A DNA stretch of 64,000 nucleotides from Pseudomonadota bacterium (GTDB lineage: Bacteria > Pseudomonadota > Gammaproteobacteria > Burkholderiales > Nitrosomonadaceae), in contig JAFEGA010000018.1 of NCBI GenBank assembly GCA_018240285.1, positions 1 to 64,000 of the forward strand. Reading direction: 5' to 3'. This document shows positions 27,874 to 36,322 of this stretch, one piece after another (position 1 is the first letter of the stretch; each line of letters starts with the position of its first letter). A model generated the notes under the pieces. The model was not told the DNA's origin. It saw only the letters and a list, made by a program, of their open reading frames with translations, and made no database searches. The position numbers and the translations under genes were made by a program.

Positions 27874-29475
27874 TTACTTCTCAGTTTGACGCATAAACAA
27901 GAAAATCGGAATCAATCCCGCGAGCACCAGCGTTACTGCTGGCAAAGCTGCTTGCTCCCACTGCCCTTCCGACGTCATTTCATAAATCCGCACCGCCAGC
28001 GTATCCCAACCGAACGGGCGCGTCATCAGCGTAATGGGCATTTCCTTCATGACATCGACAAACACCAAAGTCGCAGCCGTAAAAATTCCCGGTTTCAAGA
28101 TCGGAATGTGCACTCTACGAATCATCGTCCAGCCGTGCACCCCCAAACTCATCGCCGCCTCATCGATACTGGGAGTAATCCGCTGCATTGCACCATCAAT
28201 CGGGTAATGGCTCACCGCCATGAAGCGGATCAAATAAGCGATCAACATGATCATCAAAGTACCCTGTATCAACGGGCCTGTTTCGGCTTGCAGCCAACCT
28301 GCCAACCATTCGCTCAGCCGTCCATCCAGCCACACCAGCGGCACGTACACGCCAATCGCCAGCACCGTTCCAGGCAATGCATAACCGATCGTGGCGATGC
28401 GCACGGCAAAACGCGTTGCCGGACTGGGATAACGCCGCGCCGCGTACACCATCGCAATAACGACGACACAAATCAGCAAAGCCGCCAAGCCGGATAATGT
28501 CAGGGAATGCCAGAGAAATTCGAGGTAGCGGTCAAAATCGAAGTCTTGCGCGAACGATTGTGCGCCCCAGCGGCATAATTGCAGTACCGGCAGCAAAAAT
28601 GCCAGAAACAATACGCTCAGCACAAAGCCTGTCACCAGCCAATTCTGCCATCCCATCAAGCGGATACGTTGCGCCCGTTCGGTTCTCTTATTTTCCGCGT
28701 AGCGCATACGCAAGCGGAACTGCTGTTCCACCACAATCACGGCAAAAACGATCAAAATCAGCAAAGAAGCCAGCTGCGAAGCCGCTGGCAACGAAAACAT
28801 GCTGAACCATGCCTTGTAAATCGCCGTCGTGAACGTATTGTAATTAAACACCGCCACCGTGCCGAAATCCGCCAATGTTTCCATCAGCACCAGCATAAGC
28901 CCCCCCGCTATCCACGGGCGCGCCATCGGCAGCACCACTTTGAAGAACCCTTGCTTGCGGTTCAGACCGAGCGATTGCGCCACTTCCAGCGAACGTTTGC
29001 CTTGACTCAAAAACGCATTGCGCGCCAGTAAATACACATAAGGATAAAAAGCCAGCGTCATGACTGCAATCACCCCCATTCTGCCGCGAATATCGGGAAA
29101 CCAGGATAAATCGGAATCGAGCCACGCGCGCAACGCCGTTTGCACCGGACCGGTAAAATCAAACAAACCCAGTGCAACAAACGCCGTGACATATGCAGGC
29201 ATAGCCATCGGCAGTAACAGTGCCCAGGAAAAGAAACGCCGCCCGGAAAATTCATACACCGCGGTAATCCACGCCAGGCTAATTCCCAATAGCGCAGTAC
29301 CGGTAATGACTCCCAATGCAAGCCAGAAGGTATTGATCAGCAGTTGCGGCAGCGATGTTTCAATCAGATGCTGCCAGACATCGCTGGCAGGGACAAAAAA
29401 AGAAGAAACAATTACGCCGACGGGCGCCAGTACCAGTGCAGCGGCGATAAAAGGAACTGAGCGCCAAATGGTCAT
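27874..29475 (-). CDS. fbpB: Ferric iron ABC transporter, permease subunit
   Basis: A 533-residue permease in which two six-helix halves are fused, as in FbpB/SfuB. Each half has a cytoplasmic EAA-type loop for contact with the ATPase: EVAQSLGLNRKQGFFKVVLP in the first and DEAAMSLGVHGWTMIRRVHIP in the second. It moves Fe3+ delivered by the binding protein into the cytoplasm. It lies between the binding-protein and ATPase genes. A 98-base gap with a strong hairpin separates it from fbpA, so it is probably expressed at a lower level than the binding protein. Confidence 0.9.
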   Translation of the reverse strand: MTIWRSVPFIAAALVLAPVGVIVSSFFVPASDVWQHLIETSLPQLLINTFWLALGVITGTALLGISLAWITAVYEFSGRRFFSWALLLPMAMPAYVTAFVALGLFDFTGPVQTALRAWLDSDLSWFPDIRGRMGVIAVMTLAFYPYVYLLARNAFLSQGKRSLEVAQSLGLNRKQGFFKVVLPMARPWIAGGLMLVLMETLADFGTVAVFNYNTFTTAIYKAWFSMFSLPAASQLASLLILIVFAVIVVEQQFRLRMRYAENKRTERAQRIRLMGWQNWLVTGFVLSVLFLAFLLPVLQLCRWGAQSFAQDFDFDRYLEFLWHSLTLSGLAALLICVVVIAMVYAARRYPSPATRFAVRIATIGYALPGTVLAIGVYVPLVWLDGRLSEWLAGWLQAETGPLIQGTLMIMLIAYLIRFMAVSHYPIDGAMQRITPSIDEAAMSLGVHGWTMIRRVHIPILKPGIFTAATLVFVDVMKEMPITLMTRPFGWDTLAVRIYEMTSEGQWEQAALPAVTLVLAGLIPIFLFMRQTEK

Positions 29476-29505
29476 GACTTTTTGCTGAGAGACAGAATAG
29501 AAAAT

Positions 29506-29543
29506 GGCGAAAGAAGCTGCTGTTTTCTACCGCTTCTTTCGCC
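29506..29543 (-). terminator. Strong hairpin between fbpA and fbpB (attenuator-like)
   Basis: A perfect 12-base inverted repeat (GGCGAAAGAAGC / GCTTCTTTCGCC) with a 14-base loop lies between the fbpA stop and the fbpB start. On the minus strand it is followed by ATTTTCTATTC. It may act as a partial terminator and/or stabilise the 3' end of the fbpA message, giving more binding protein than permease. Confidence 0.6.
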
Positions 29544-29572
29544 GCCTTGATCTTTGTATTGGCTGCGCCCTT

Positions 29573-30586
29573 TTACTGATAACCGGCACGGTCCATCAGT
29601 TTGACGGCCGTGGTTTGCAGCTCGCCGGCTTTCACCAGATTGATCGGATTTTGTTTGAAATTGCCCCAGGTGGCAACAAACGGATCGGCTGAAATTTTAG
29701 GGTTAACCGGATATTCCATGTTGACATCGGCAAAAAGATTTTGCGCCTTGTCGGACGACAAGAACTCCAGCAGCTTGACGGCCGCTTGCTCATGGCGCGC
29801 ATGACGCGTCACACCGGCGCCGGAAACATTGACATGCACGCCGTTAGTTTTCTGATTCGGCCAGAAAACCGCCAAAGGCAGGTTGGGGTCTTTCTTCATC
29901 AAGCGGCCAAAATAGTAAGTGTTCACCAAAGTCACATCGCATTTACCGGCGGCGACGAATTCCAATGCGCGCGTATCGTCCGACAATGGATCGACCGCCA
30001 GATTGGCCACCCAGCCTTTGACGATTTTCTCGGTCTCGGCTTCGCCATGTTCCGCGATCATCATCGCCACCAGCGATTGGTTGTAGACTTTTTTCGATGT
30101 CCGTAAGCACAAGCGCTTGTTCCATTTAGGATCGGCCAGATCCTCGTAAGTCGACAATTCTTCCGGTTTCACTTTCTTAGTGTTGTAAATCATTGTCCGG
30201 GCGCGGATCGATAAGCCGAACCATGCATTATCCGGGTCGCGCAAATGCGCCGGAATGTTATTTTCCAGCGTAGCGGATTTGACCGGCTGCAATAACCCCG
30301 CTTGCGCAGCCGCCCAGAGATTACCAGCATCGGCCGTGATCAACATATCGGCCGGAGTATTTTTCCCTTCCGCCTCAAGCCGCGCGAGCAACGCGCCTTC
30401 ATTATCCGTGACGTATTTGACCTTGATTCCGGTTTCCTTGGTAAACGCATCGAACATCGGTTTGATCAGTTGCTCGATGCGCGCGGAGTAAACCACGACT
30501 TCCTCCGCGTGCAGCGGTTTTACGGTCAGCAAGGAAAGCAGAACAAAAACGGCAATAGAAAAACGGCTTAGATTTGATTTCAACAT
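29573..30586 (-). CDS. fbpA: Ferric iron ABC transporter, periplasmic binding protein
   Basis: A 337-residue periplasmic binding protein of the FbpA/FutA1/IdiA group. A signal peptide covers about residues 1-27 (IAVFVLLSLLTVKPLHAEEVVVY). The mature N-terminus EEVVVYSARIEQLIKPMFDAF is typical, as are ADMLITADAGNLWAAAQ and TLVNTYYFGRLMKK, where adjacent tyrosines bind iron. It captures Fe3+ in the periplasm for the FbpBC permease. A promoter with an overlapping Fur-like box stands 51 bases or more upstream. Confidence 0.92.
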   Translation of the reverse strand: MLKSNLSRFSIAVFVLLSLLTVKPLHAEEVVVYSARIEQLIKPMFDAFTKETGIKVKYVTDNEGALLARLEAEGKNTPADMLITADAGNLWAAAQAGLLQPVKSATLENNIPAHLRDPDNAWFGLSIRARTMIYNTKKVKPEELSTYEDLADPKWNKRLCLRTSKKVYNQSLVAMMIAEHGEAETEKIVKGWVANLAVDPLSDDTRALEFVAAGKCDVTLVNTYYFGRLMKKDPNLPLAVFWPNQKTNGVHVNVSGAGVTRHARHEQAAVKLLEFLSSDKAQNLFADVNMEYPVNPKISADPFVATWGNFKQNPINLVKAGELQTTAVKLMDRAGYQ

Positions 30587-30636
30587 GAAAATACTTCCAA
30601 GAAAACGTGCATGAGTCGGATTAATTATTGGCAGTT

Positions 30637-30666
30637 ACTATAGTATGGATAAGAATAATTATCAAT
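30637..30666 (-). promoter_or_regulatory. fbpA promoter with overlapping Fur-box-like site
   Basis: On the minus strand a -35 box TTGATA (complement of 30660-30665) and a -10 box TATAGT (complement of 30637-30642) are separated by exactly 17 bases. Positions 30648-30666 overlap them and match the 19-base Fur consensus at 12 positions. This fits iron-repressed transcription of fbpABC. Confidence 0.55.
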
Positions 30667-30679
30667 TGAATGATCGGAA

Positions 30680-31453
30680 TCAATTTTCAACTGTGGATTG
30701 AAACAGAAAATCCAGTTCCTTGCGCCCAACCAGCGGTAATTTGAGCGCGGGCGGATCCCAATCGACACCGAACGACAACCCCAGCAGGTTGAATTCGATA
30801 CCTTCCACCGCACTGACCAGCATCCCCATCAGTCCAAACAAGGAAATCTGCAAACCGCTGCCGCTCGGCGCCTGCGAAACCAGCCGGTAGCCCAAATAAT
30901 CTTTACCAATCGCGGTCGGTGGCAGGTCCAATTGCAGCTCGGGAACGGAGCGGGAAACCCAAGCCGTGAACGTATTGGAATTCGGTCCCGGCCAAATCGT
31001 GTAATCTTCCGCGTAAGGATAATTGCGCGCGGCTTCGTCGATTTTCTCAATGAGCGCAGCCGCTTCCACGCCGCGTTTCTCCAGCAGTATCTCTGGCATG
31101 TTGCCGTACCAGCGCCGGTCCGGCACATTGTCATAGATCACCAGCACCGGCAGCTTACGGCGCTGCAACCAGCCGATCACTTCATAAATCGTATACGACG
31201 GTGCCGCGGCCGGTTTCACCGCAATCCAGGTGTGAATGGCAAAATAACCGCGCCAGCTGAATGCGCGTGCGCCGTATACCTGCACGATCGCCTCCGGTGT
31301 TGTGGCGGGATCGGGCGCCAAACCGGCTGGTTCGCGGCTCGCACTCCACCAGTTCTGCGCTCGCGCCCGGTCCGGCATAACGGCCATCACGGTCACACCC
31401 AGAACCAGCAGCATTCCACCCACGATTAAAACACGCTTCATTTCCACTCTCAC
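30680..31453 (-). CDS. DUF3750 domain protein
   Basis: A 257-residue protein of the DUF3750 family, whose function is not known. An N-terminal hydrophobic segment (residues about 7-30, RVLIVGGMLLVLGVTVMAVM) is a signal or anchor. The conserved core includes FAIHTWIAVKPAAAPSYTIYEV, WYGNMPEILLEKRG, and YTIWPGPNSNTFTAWV, a pattern with conserved His, Trp, Pro and Asn. That core would lie in the periplasm. The start codon overlaps the end of the upstream GTPase gene by four bases, so the two are translationally coupled. It ends just before the fbpA promoter. Confidence 0.75.
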   Translation of the reverse strand: MRVEMKRVLIVGGMLLVLGVTVMAVMPDRARAQNWWSASREPAGLAPDPATTPEAIVQVYGARAFSWRGYFAIHTWIAVKPAAAPSYTIYEVIGWLQRRKLPVLVIYDNVPDRRWYGNMPEILLEKRGVEAAALIEKIDEAARNYPYAEDYTIWPGPNSNTFTAWVSRSVPELQLDLPPTAIGKDYLGYRLVSQAPSGSGLQISLFGLMGMLVSAVEGIEFNLLGLSFGVDWDPPALKLPLVGRKELDFLFQSTVEN

Positions 31454-33012
31454 TCTATATTACTTCCGCTGCGTTTCCCCAATATTTCCGGCAAATCGCG
31501 CAAAAACCGCCCGGCTCCGGCCATCTGCCGCCGCAGCAGCACCCAATCCTCGGCGCGTTTCCGGGCATCCAGGCAACGCATCAAACGCACGCGCAACGCT
31601 TCGTCCTGATGGTTCAGGATCGCCGCCCACAAGGTGTCGTCGACGTTGTAAACCTTGCCCGTGAGCAGGCAAACCGGAATCACTTGCTCAACCGGCACGG
31701 CCAGATCGGCGGCGATTGCACGCACCGCAGCATTGATATTGACCGCCTTACTATTCAGTGCATCGGTCAGATTGTACGGTGGCCGCCATTCGTTGACAGG
31801 CCGCAAGCGGTCGATAAAACTCGCCGCAACCAGCAACGGCGGCGCTCGCCGATCCGTACGCGAAGCCTGAGCAGCCCGCAACGTATCCAGGCAATCGCGC
31901 TCGTTCTGCCGGTCCGGCCGGTTGGCCGGAGTCACCCACAAAATCAAATCGGCGTTTTCCGCCGCCGCCAGCATGCGCTGACGATCGAACAACGCACTAT
32001 CACAACCGGGGCTGTCGAAAATCAGCGCTTGCGTTAATCCCTCACGCGACAACACAAACGGCGTCAGCACCTGCGTCGTGTCCGGTAACACGTCGGCCGG
32101 TGTGGTAACCGCACCGAACAACGCATTGATCAAACTGGACTTGCCCGAATTCGTCCGTCCCAACACCAAAATGCGCAGCGGTTCGACACTCGCTTTCGCA
32201 GTTTGCTCGACTTGCCCGAAGTCCGCTTGCGACACCGGCGTCGGCGCGGTAACAGATTCTTCCTCCACCAGCGGCAGGCGGCCGCTATACAAATCGATCG
32301 CGTAGTAACCGACCTTGCACACATAGGCGCGCAAAAACCAGCGGTGCAACTCATCCCTGGCTTGGTCAAAACTACGCGCACGAAGATGCCGCCAAGCCTC
32401 GCTCAACAACGCGTTGACTGGATTGATCAGCAAGCTGCCGGCGCGGTAAATATTGAATAGCCGATCGGCTTTTTCTTTCCAGCGTTGCAATCGGAACAGG
32501 TCACCGATGGTCAGGCGGTTGCTGAACGGTATTTTTTCCGCGACATCCTGGCGCAAATCGCGGCTCGCCCGTTCGATAATCAGCAAGGTATGCGGTATGG
32601 TGAGTTCCAACAGCGGTTTTTCGACATCCGGGTGATAACAATGCGCGACCGTTTCCATCGTTTTCTGCCCCAGCGCCAACACCCAATCACCCTCCTCGAT
32701 TGGCCAATCTTCCGGGCTACACGTCTGCGCCAACGCTTCCACCTCCCGCCACACTTTTTCCGCGCTGGGCGGCCACTCCGGATTGGGTTCGGTAGCCGAA
32801 TCCCTCAGCAATTGCCGTTCCCGCCGTACCAGCCAAGCCTGTAAGCCATACCCGAGACCGCCGCATACCACCAGGGCGATCAGCCAATACTGCAGATTTC
32901 CACTCTGCCACAACCAAAATGCGCCAAACCCCAGCAATGCCAGCAGCGGCAGCAGCATCAGGACAAATACCAGCAGCCGCAGCGGATCGACGGACGGCAA
33001 CGGCGCTTTCAT
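31450..33012 (-). CDS. Membrane-anchored predicted GTPase
   Basis: A 520-residue protein with two hydrophobic segments near the N-terminus (residues 11-35 and 38-60) followed by a cytoplasmic part. A dynamin/Era-like GTPase domain begins near residue 277 with the P-loop LGRTNSGKSSLINALFG, and the G3 region reads LIFDSPGCD. The usual NKxD guanine motif is not seen; ASFIDRLRP stands where it would be expected. Function is unknown. It lies between a second GTPase gene and the DUF3750 gene with four-base overlaps on both sides, so the three form a tight operon and probably work together at the inner membrane. Confidence 0.65.
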   Translation of the reverse strand: MKAPLPSVDPLRLLVFVLMLLPLLALLGFGAFWLWQSGNLQYWLIALVVCGGLGYGLQAWLVRRERQLLRDSATEPNPEWPPSAEKVWREVEALAQTCSPEDWPIEEGDWVLALGQKTMETVAHCYHPDVEKPLLELTIPHTLLIIERASRDLRQDVAEKIPFSNRLTIGDLFRLQRWKEKADRLFNIYRAGSLLINPVNALLSEAWRHLRARSFDQARDELHRWFLRAYVCKVGYYAIDLYSGRLPLVEEESVTAPTPVSQADFGQVEQTAKASVEPLRILVLGRTNSGKSSLINALFGAVTTPADVLPDTTQVLTPFVLSREGLTQALIFDSPGCDSALFDRQRMLAAAENADLILWVTPANRPDRQNERDCLDTLRAAQASRTDRRAPPLLVAASFIDRLRPVNEWRPPYNLTDALNSKAVNINAAVRAIAADLAVPVEQVIPVCLLTGKVYNVDDTLWAAILNHQDEALRVRLMRCLDARKRAEDWVLLRRQMAGAGRFLRDLPEILGKRSGSNIE

Positions 33013-34238
33013 GCGGATTTACCCCGTAAGCGGTCTTTCAGGAACGACGCGCCATGCTCCAGCTCTTGCGCATAAATCTGCCTCAGGGTAACCGCATCGA
33101 CGTTCAAACCATCCTTGCGCCGCGCAAAGAAATAAATCGCTGCCTTGCCCAGTGCGTACGTAGTCGCGCCGCTGGAACTCGCGCCCCAAATCGCACCCAC
33201 AGTCTGCCCCCAAACGGGAATCATCTTTGCCGCGGTGCGGCTCAACAGCCGGGCCAAATAACCCGTGGCAATCCCGGCACCCGCCAGGCCGAGAAACTCG
33301 GTGACCGTGTTTCTATCCCAATTTTGACCGTAAAGCAGTGCCAAACTGTGCAGCAATTTCGCCTGCACCGCCGATACCGCAACCCAATCGACCACCGGCA
33401 AAGCACCCAGCCCCGCCGCCGCAATGGCATAACCGGCAATATGCTGATGCGCGGCGCGCGCAAACAAGTCCTGTACCGCCGCATCACCGCTCAACTGATG
33501 CTGCAAACCCAGCGACGTGAGCGACTCGATCGCCTGCCACAGCGCTTCCAGACCGTAATCCGGCGGATCGAAGCCATCTTCCGGCAAGGTCAAATCAACC
33601 GCCACCCAGCGCACCGGCGCAAAACCGGGTACTGTCCCCAATGCAGCGCGCTGCGCCGCAATGGCGCGGCGCAAATCGGACGGCACCGCCTCCGGCAGCG
33701 GATCGTCCGCATACGGCCACGGCTGGATATGCCCGCTGCCATGCGAATAGAGTTCGTGCAAACCGGTCTGCACCAGCAGTAGCGGCCATTCCGGGTGGCG
33801 CTTGCGGATCGCATGCAATGCATCGAACACTGCGGCCTGCTGAACATCCGCCGCCTTCATCACTGCCACCAGCAAATGCGCCTGCGCCTCGCAGTAATGC
33901 ATATCGTCGGCCGGATCGTACGCCACCTCGCCCAAACCACGCGTATCGAGAAACCGCACCAGCGGCGCTTCCGCCGGAAAATCATAAAACCGCGCGCTGC
34001 GCGTGCACGGCTGAAAACCGTTGCCGATCTGCGCCACCGGACTGCCGGTCAACGCCCGGATGATCGACGTCTTGCCGGATTGCGTTTTACCCAGCAGCCA
34101 CAACACCGGCACCGGCATTTTGGCGCGCGCCTCGCGCAACGAAGCCTCCAGCAATGCCGGATCGACTTTGGGCTCGAGCAATGTCACGCGCAGTCGCTCC
34201 CAATACCCGGTCCAATTTTTTTGATCGTTTTGATTCAT
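33009..34238 (-). CDS. Predicted GTPase with DUF697-like C-terminus
   Basis: A 409-residue protein. The GTPase domain has the P-loop LGKTQSGKTSIIRALTG near residue 50 and the G3 region FLDTRGLGE; the guanine-specificity motif is degenerate (VQTGLHELY). From about residue 260 a hydrophobic, alanine/glycine-rich region with two or three possible membrane segments follows (AGYAIAAAGLGALPVVDWVAV), resembling DUF697 domains. It is the first gene of the three-gene operon. No partner with a known role gives its function away. Confidence 0.65.
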   Translation of the reverse strand: MNQNDQKNWTGYWERLRVTLLEPKVDPALLEASLREARAKMPVPVLWLLGKTQSGKTSIIRALTGSPVAQIGNGFQPCTRSARFYDFPAEAPLVRFLDTRGLGEVAYDPADDMHYCEAQAHLLVAVMKAADVQQAAVFDALHAIRKRHPEWPLLLVQTGLHELYSHGSGHIQPWPYADDPLPEAVPSDLRRAIAAQRAALGTVPGFAPVRWVAVDLTLPEDGFDPPDYGLEALWQAIESLTSLGLQHQLSGDAAVQDLFARAAHQHIAGYAIAAAGLGALPVVDWVAVSAVQAKLLHSLALLYGQNWDRNTVTEFLGLAGAGIATGYLARLLSRTAAKMIPVWGQTVGAIWGASSSGATTYALGKAAIYFFARRKDGLNVDAVTLRQIYAQELEHGASFLKDRLRGKSA

Positions 34239-34467
34239 ACGGTCATCTTATCATCAGTACATCCCGGAATTACATTTGCCCGCCCGCTCGCAATCTCGCG
34301 ATCATCTCCAAAAAAGGGGCGAAAAATACTCTTTTAATATGCTATCGCCAGCTTGCCAGCCTGCTAACATCACTTTAGAATCTGGAATGTCAGAAATGAA
34401 TTACAGCAATATCCAAAGAATTAACTGTGGAACCGGAAGTTTAACCTCAAGAGAAAGGGAGAAACCA

Positions 34468-35193
34468 ATGAAACAGAATAAGACAAGACACAGTGTACTT
34501 TCATTAACCGCAACTGCTCTGCTGATGACCGCCGCCCCCGGCAGTGCAACAGCCGGCATGGATCCGTTCGTGGGAGAAATCAGTTACGTCGCGTTTAATT
34601 TTGCCCCCGATGGATGGTTGCAGTGCGACGGGCAAGTATTACCTATCAGCCAATACCAAGCGCTTTTTTCCTTGATCGGCAACACTTACGGCGGTAATGG
34701 CACTACAAACTTTGCATTGCCCGACATGCGCGGCAGAGTTCCGGTACACCGCGGGCAACATCCAGGCGGCTCGATGTTTACGCTGGGGCAAAGCGGCGGG
34801 GTGGAAAACACTGCGTTAACCATCAACAACCTGCCCGCACATAACCACACAGCTTCCGCCACCTCGACATCCACCTCTGCGGTCGCGCCGGGTGCCACTG
34901 CCACTTCCACATTGAAAGCGGTGAACAGCGACGCCGACCAGAAAAACGCCAATGGCAATTCGCTGGCCAACGCCAAAGGTTTGAACTCGGCCTACTCCGC
35001 GGCCGCACCGAATGTCAGCATGAACGCAGCTTCGATCGAAACCACGCTGAGCGGACTCGGCGTCACCACCACGACCAGTACCAATGTCAGTATCGGCTCA
35101 ACCGGCAACTCCCAACCATTCTCGGTCATGCAACCGTATACCGTCGTGAACTGCATCATCGCTTGGCAAGGTATTTATCCGTCGCGTCCGTAA
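34468..35193 (+). CDS. Secreted tail-collar-domain protein (microcystin-dependent-protein-like)
   Basis: About 241 residues. The ATG at 34468 has a GAAAGGGA ribosome-binding site, and the encoded N-terminus is a clear signal peptide (residues 1-29, cleaved after SATAG). The next part, PFVGEISYVAFNFAPDGWLQCDGQVL, LFSLIGNTYGGNG and FALPDMRGRVPVHRG, is a phage tail-collar domain of the type also found in bacterial MdpB-like proteins. The C-terminal half is Thr/Ser/Ala-rich and ends with QPFSVMQPYTVVNCIIAWQG. No other phage genes are nearby, so a surface or secreted structural role is more likely than a prophage. Confidence 0.75.
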   Translation: MKQNKTRHSVLSLTATALLMTAAPGSATAGMDPFVGEISYVAFNFAPDGWLQCDGQVLPISQYQALFSLIGNTYGGNGTTNFALPDMRGRVPVHRGQHPGGSMFTLGQSGGVENTALTINNLPAHNHTASATSTSTSAVAPGATATSTLKAVNSDADQKNANGNSLANAKGLNSAYSAAAPNVSMNAASIETTLSGLGVTTTTSTNVSIGSTGNSQPFSVMQPYTVVNCIIAWQGIYPSRP

Positions 35194-35317
35194 TTTCAAC
35201 CGGAATGTACGATTGGATCGCGTTGGTTGCGTCCGGGATGGATGGGTTCTCTCCCGGATGCGGCCAACCTTTCCAATCCGTTGACGTTGTGCGGCTGCCC
35301 ACTACACCGGTTAGAAT

Positions 35318-36295
35318 ATGATCAAAGCTTTTTGCATAATCCTCTGTACCGCAACCCTCCTATCCAACGCCTTCGCAAGTGTCACAGCACCTCCCAATAC
35401 ACCGCTCAATGACGATCTGGACCTGAAATCCGCGCAAGCGCTGCTAGCATCCGGCGATTATGCCAATGCATTCAGCAAGTATCACGCCGCTGCCGTGAAC
35501 GGCAATCATCCCCTGGCGCAATTTACTTTGGCGCTGTTTTACCAGAACGGCTGGGGGCGAGCCGCCGATCGCAAGACCGCATGTCAGTGGTTCGAGCAGG
35601 CGGCGCAAAACGGCGTTCCGGCGGCACAGCACATGACCGGCCTGTGCGTCGAGGAAGGCTTACACCGTCCGGCCGATCCCGCAGCAGCCGCTCAGTGGTT
35701 TCACAAAGCCGCACAAGCTGGGCATCTGAATTCGTACTGCCATCTCGGCAATCTGCTGATGACTGGAAACGGGGTGAGCAAAGACCCGATTCAGGCGCTG
35801 GAACTTTGCCGTTCCGCAGCACTGCAAGGATCGGTGCCGGCGCAAATCTGGATGGGCAAGTTTTATCTGTACGGCGACGCCAGCGTGCGCAATCCCGAGG
35901 ATGCTTACCAGTGGTTCCTCGCAGCAGCGCAAAAACAATCCGCGGAAGCCTTCTATCATTTAGGCATGATGCTGGATCAAGGCGCTACCGGCGATCATAA
36001 AGCGGCGCAGATCCGGCAACTTTTCGAACAAGCCGCCGCACTTAAATACATTCCAGCCTATTTCCAGGCGGGCAAACGTTTTTTTGCTGCGGAACCCGAC
36101 GCGGAAACCAACCGGCTCCCGGCGGAGCATCTGGCCAAAGCATATTTGTGGATTTCCGCCGCAATCCAGCGGTCCAATAATATGGAAGAAATTGCTGCCG
36201 CACAGGCGATCCGCCAGCAAATTCTGGCTGTAATGCCGCAAACTTGGCTAGCCGAGCTCGACCGGAAAGTCGCACAACATGTGCAGCCAGACTAA
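35318..36295 (+). CDS. Secreted Sel1-repeat protein
   Basis: A 325-residue protein with a signal peptide (residues 1-20, IKAFCIILCTATLLSNAFAS). At least six Sel1-like repeats follow, each about 36 residues, with the usual A-x-x-x-L-x-x-x-Y/F-x-x-G pattern: ALFYQNGWGRAADRKTACQW, GLCVEEGLHRPADPAAAAQW and later copies. Sel1 proteins form superhelical scaffolds for protein contacts. It starts after 124 bases containing a short GC-rich inverted repeat, and ends 27 bases before the giant adhesin gene, so it may be co-transcribed with and accessory to it. Confidence 0.8.
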   Translation: MIKAFCIILCTATLLSNAFASVTAPPNTPLNDDLDLKSAQALLASGDYANAFSKYHAAAVNGNHPLAQFTLALFYQNGWGRAADRKTACQWFEQAAQNGVPAAQHMTGLCVEEGLHRPADPAAAAQWFHKAAQAGHLNSYCHLGNLLMTGNGVSKDPIQALELCRSAALQGSVPAQIWMGKFYLYGDASVRNPEDAYQWFLAAAQKQSAEAFYHLGMMLDQGATGDHKAAQIRQLFEQAAALKYIPAYFQAGKRFFAAEPDAETNRLPAEHLAKAYLWISAAIQRSNNMEEIAAAQAIRQQILAVMPQTWLAELDRKVAQHVQPD

Positions 36296-36322
36296 ACCGA
36301 TTTTTTTCTCAGGAGATACATT

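Noticed and set aside
34468..35193. Remnant prophage, suggested by the tail-collar domain
   Set aside because: The protein has a bacterial signal peptide and there are no other phage genes, integrase or attachment sites nearby.
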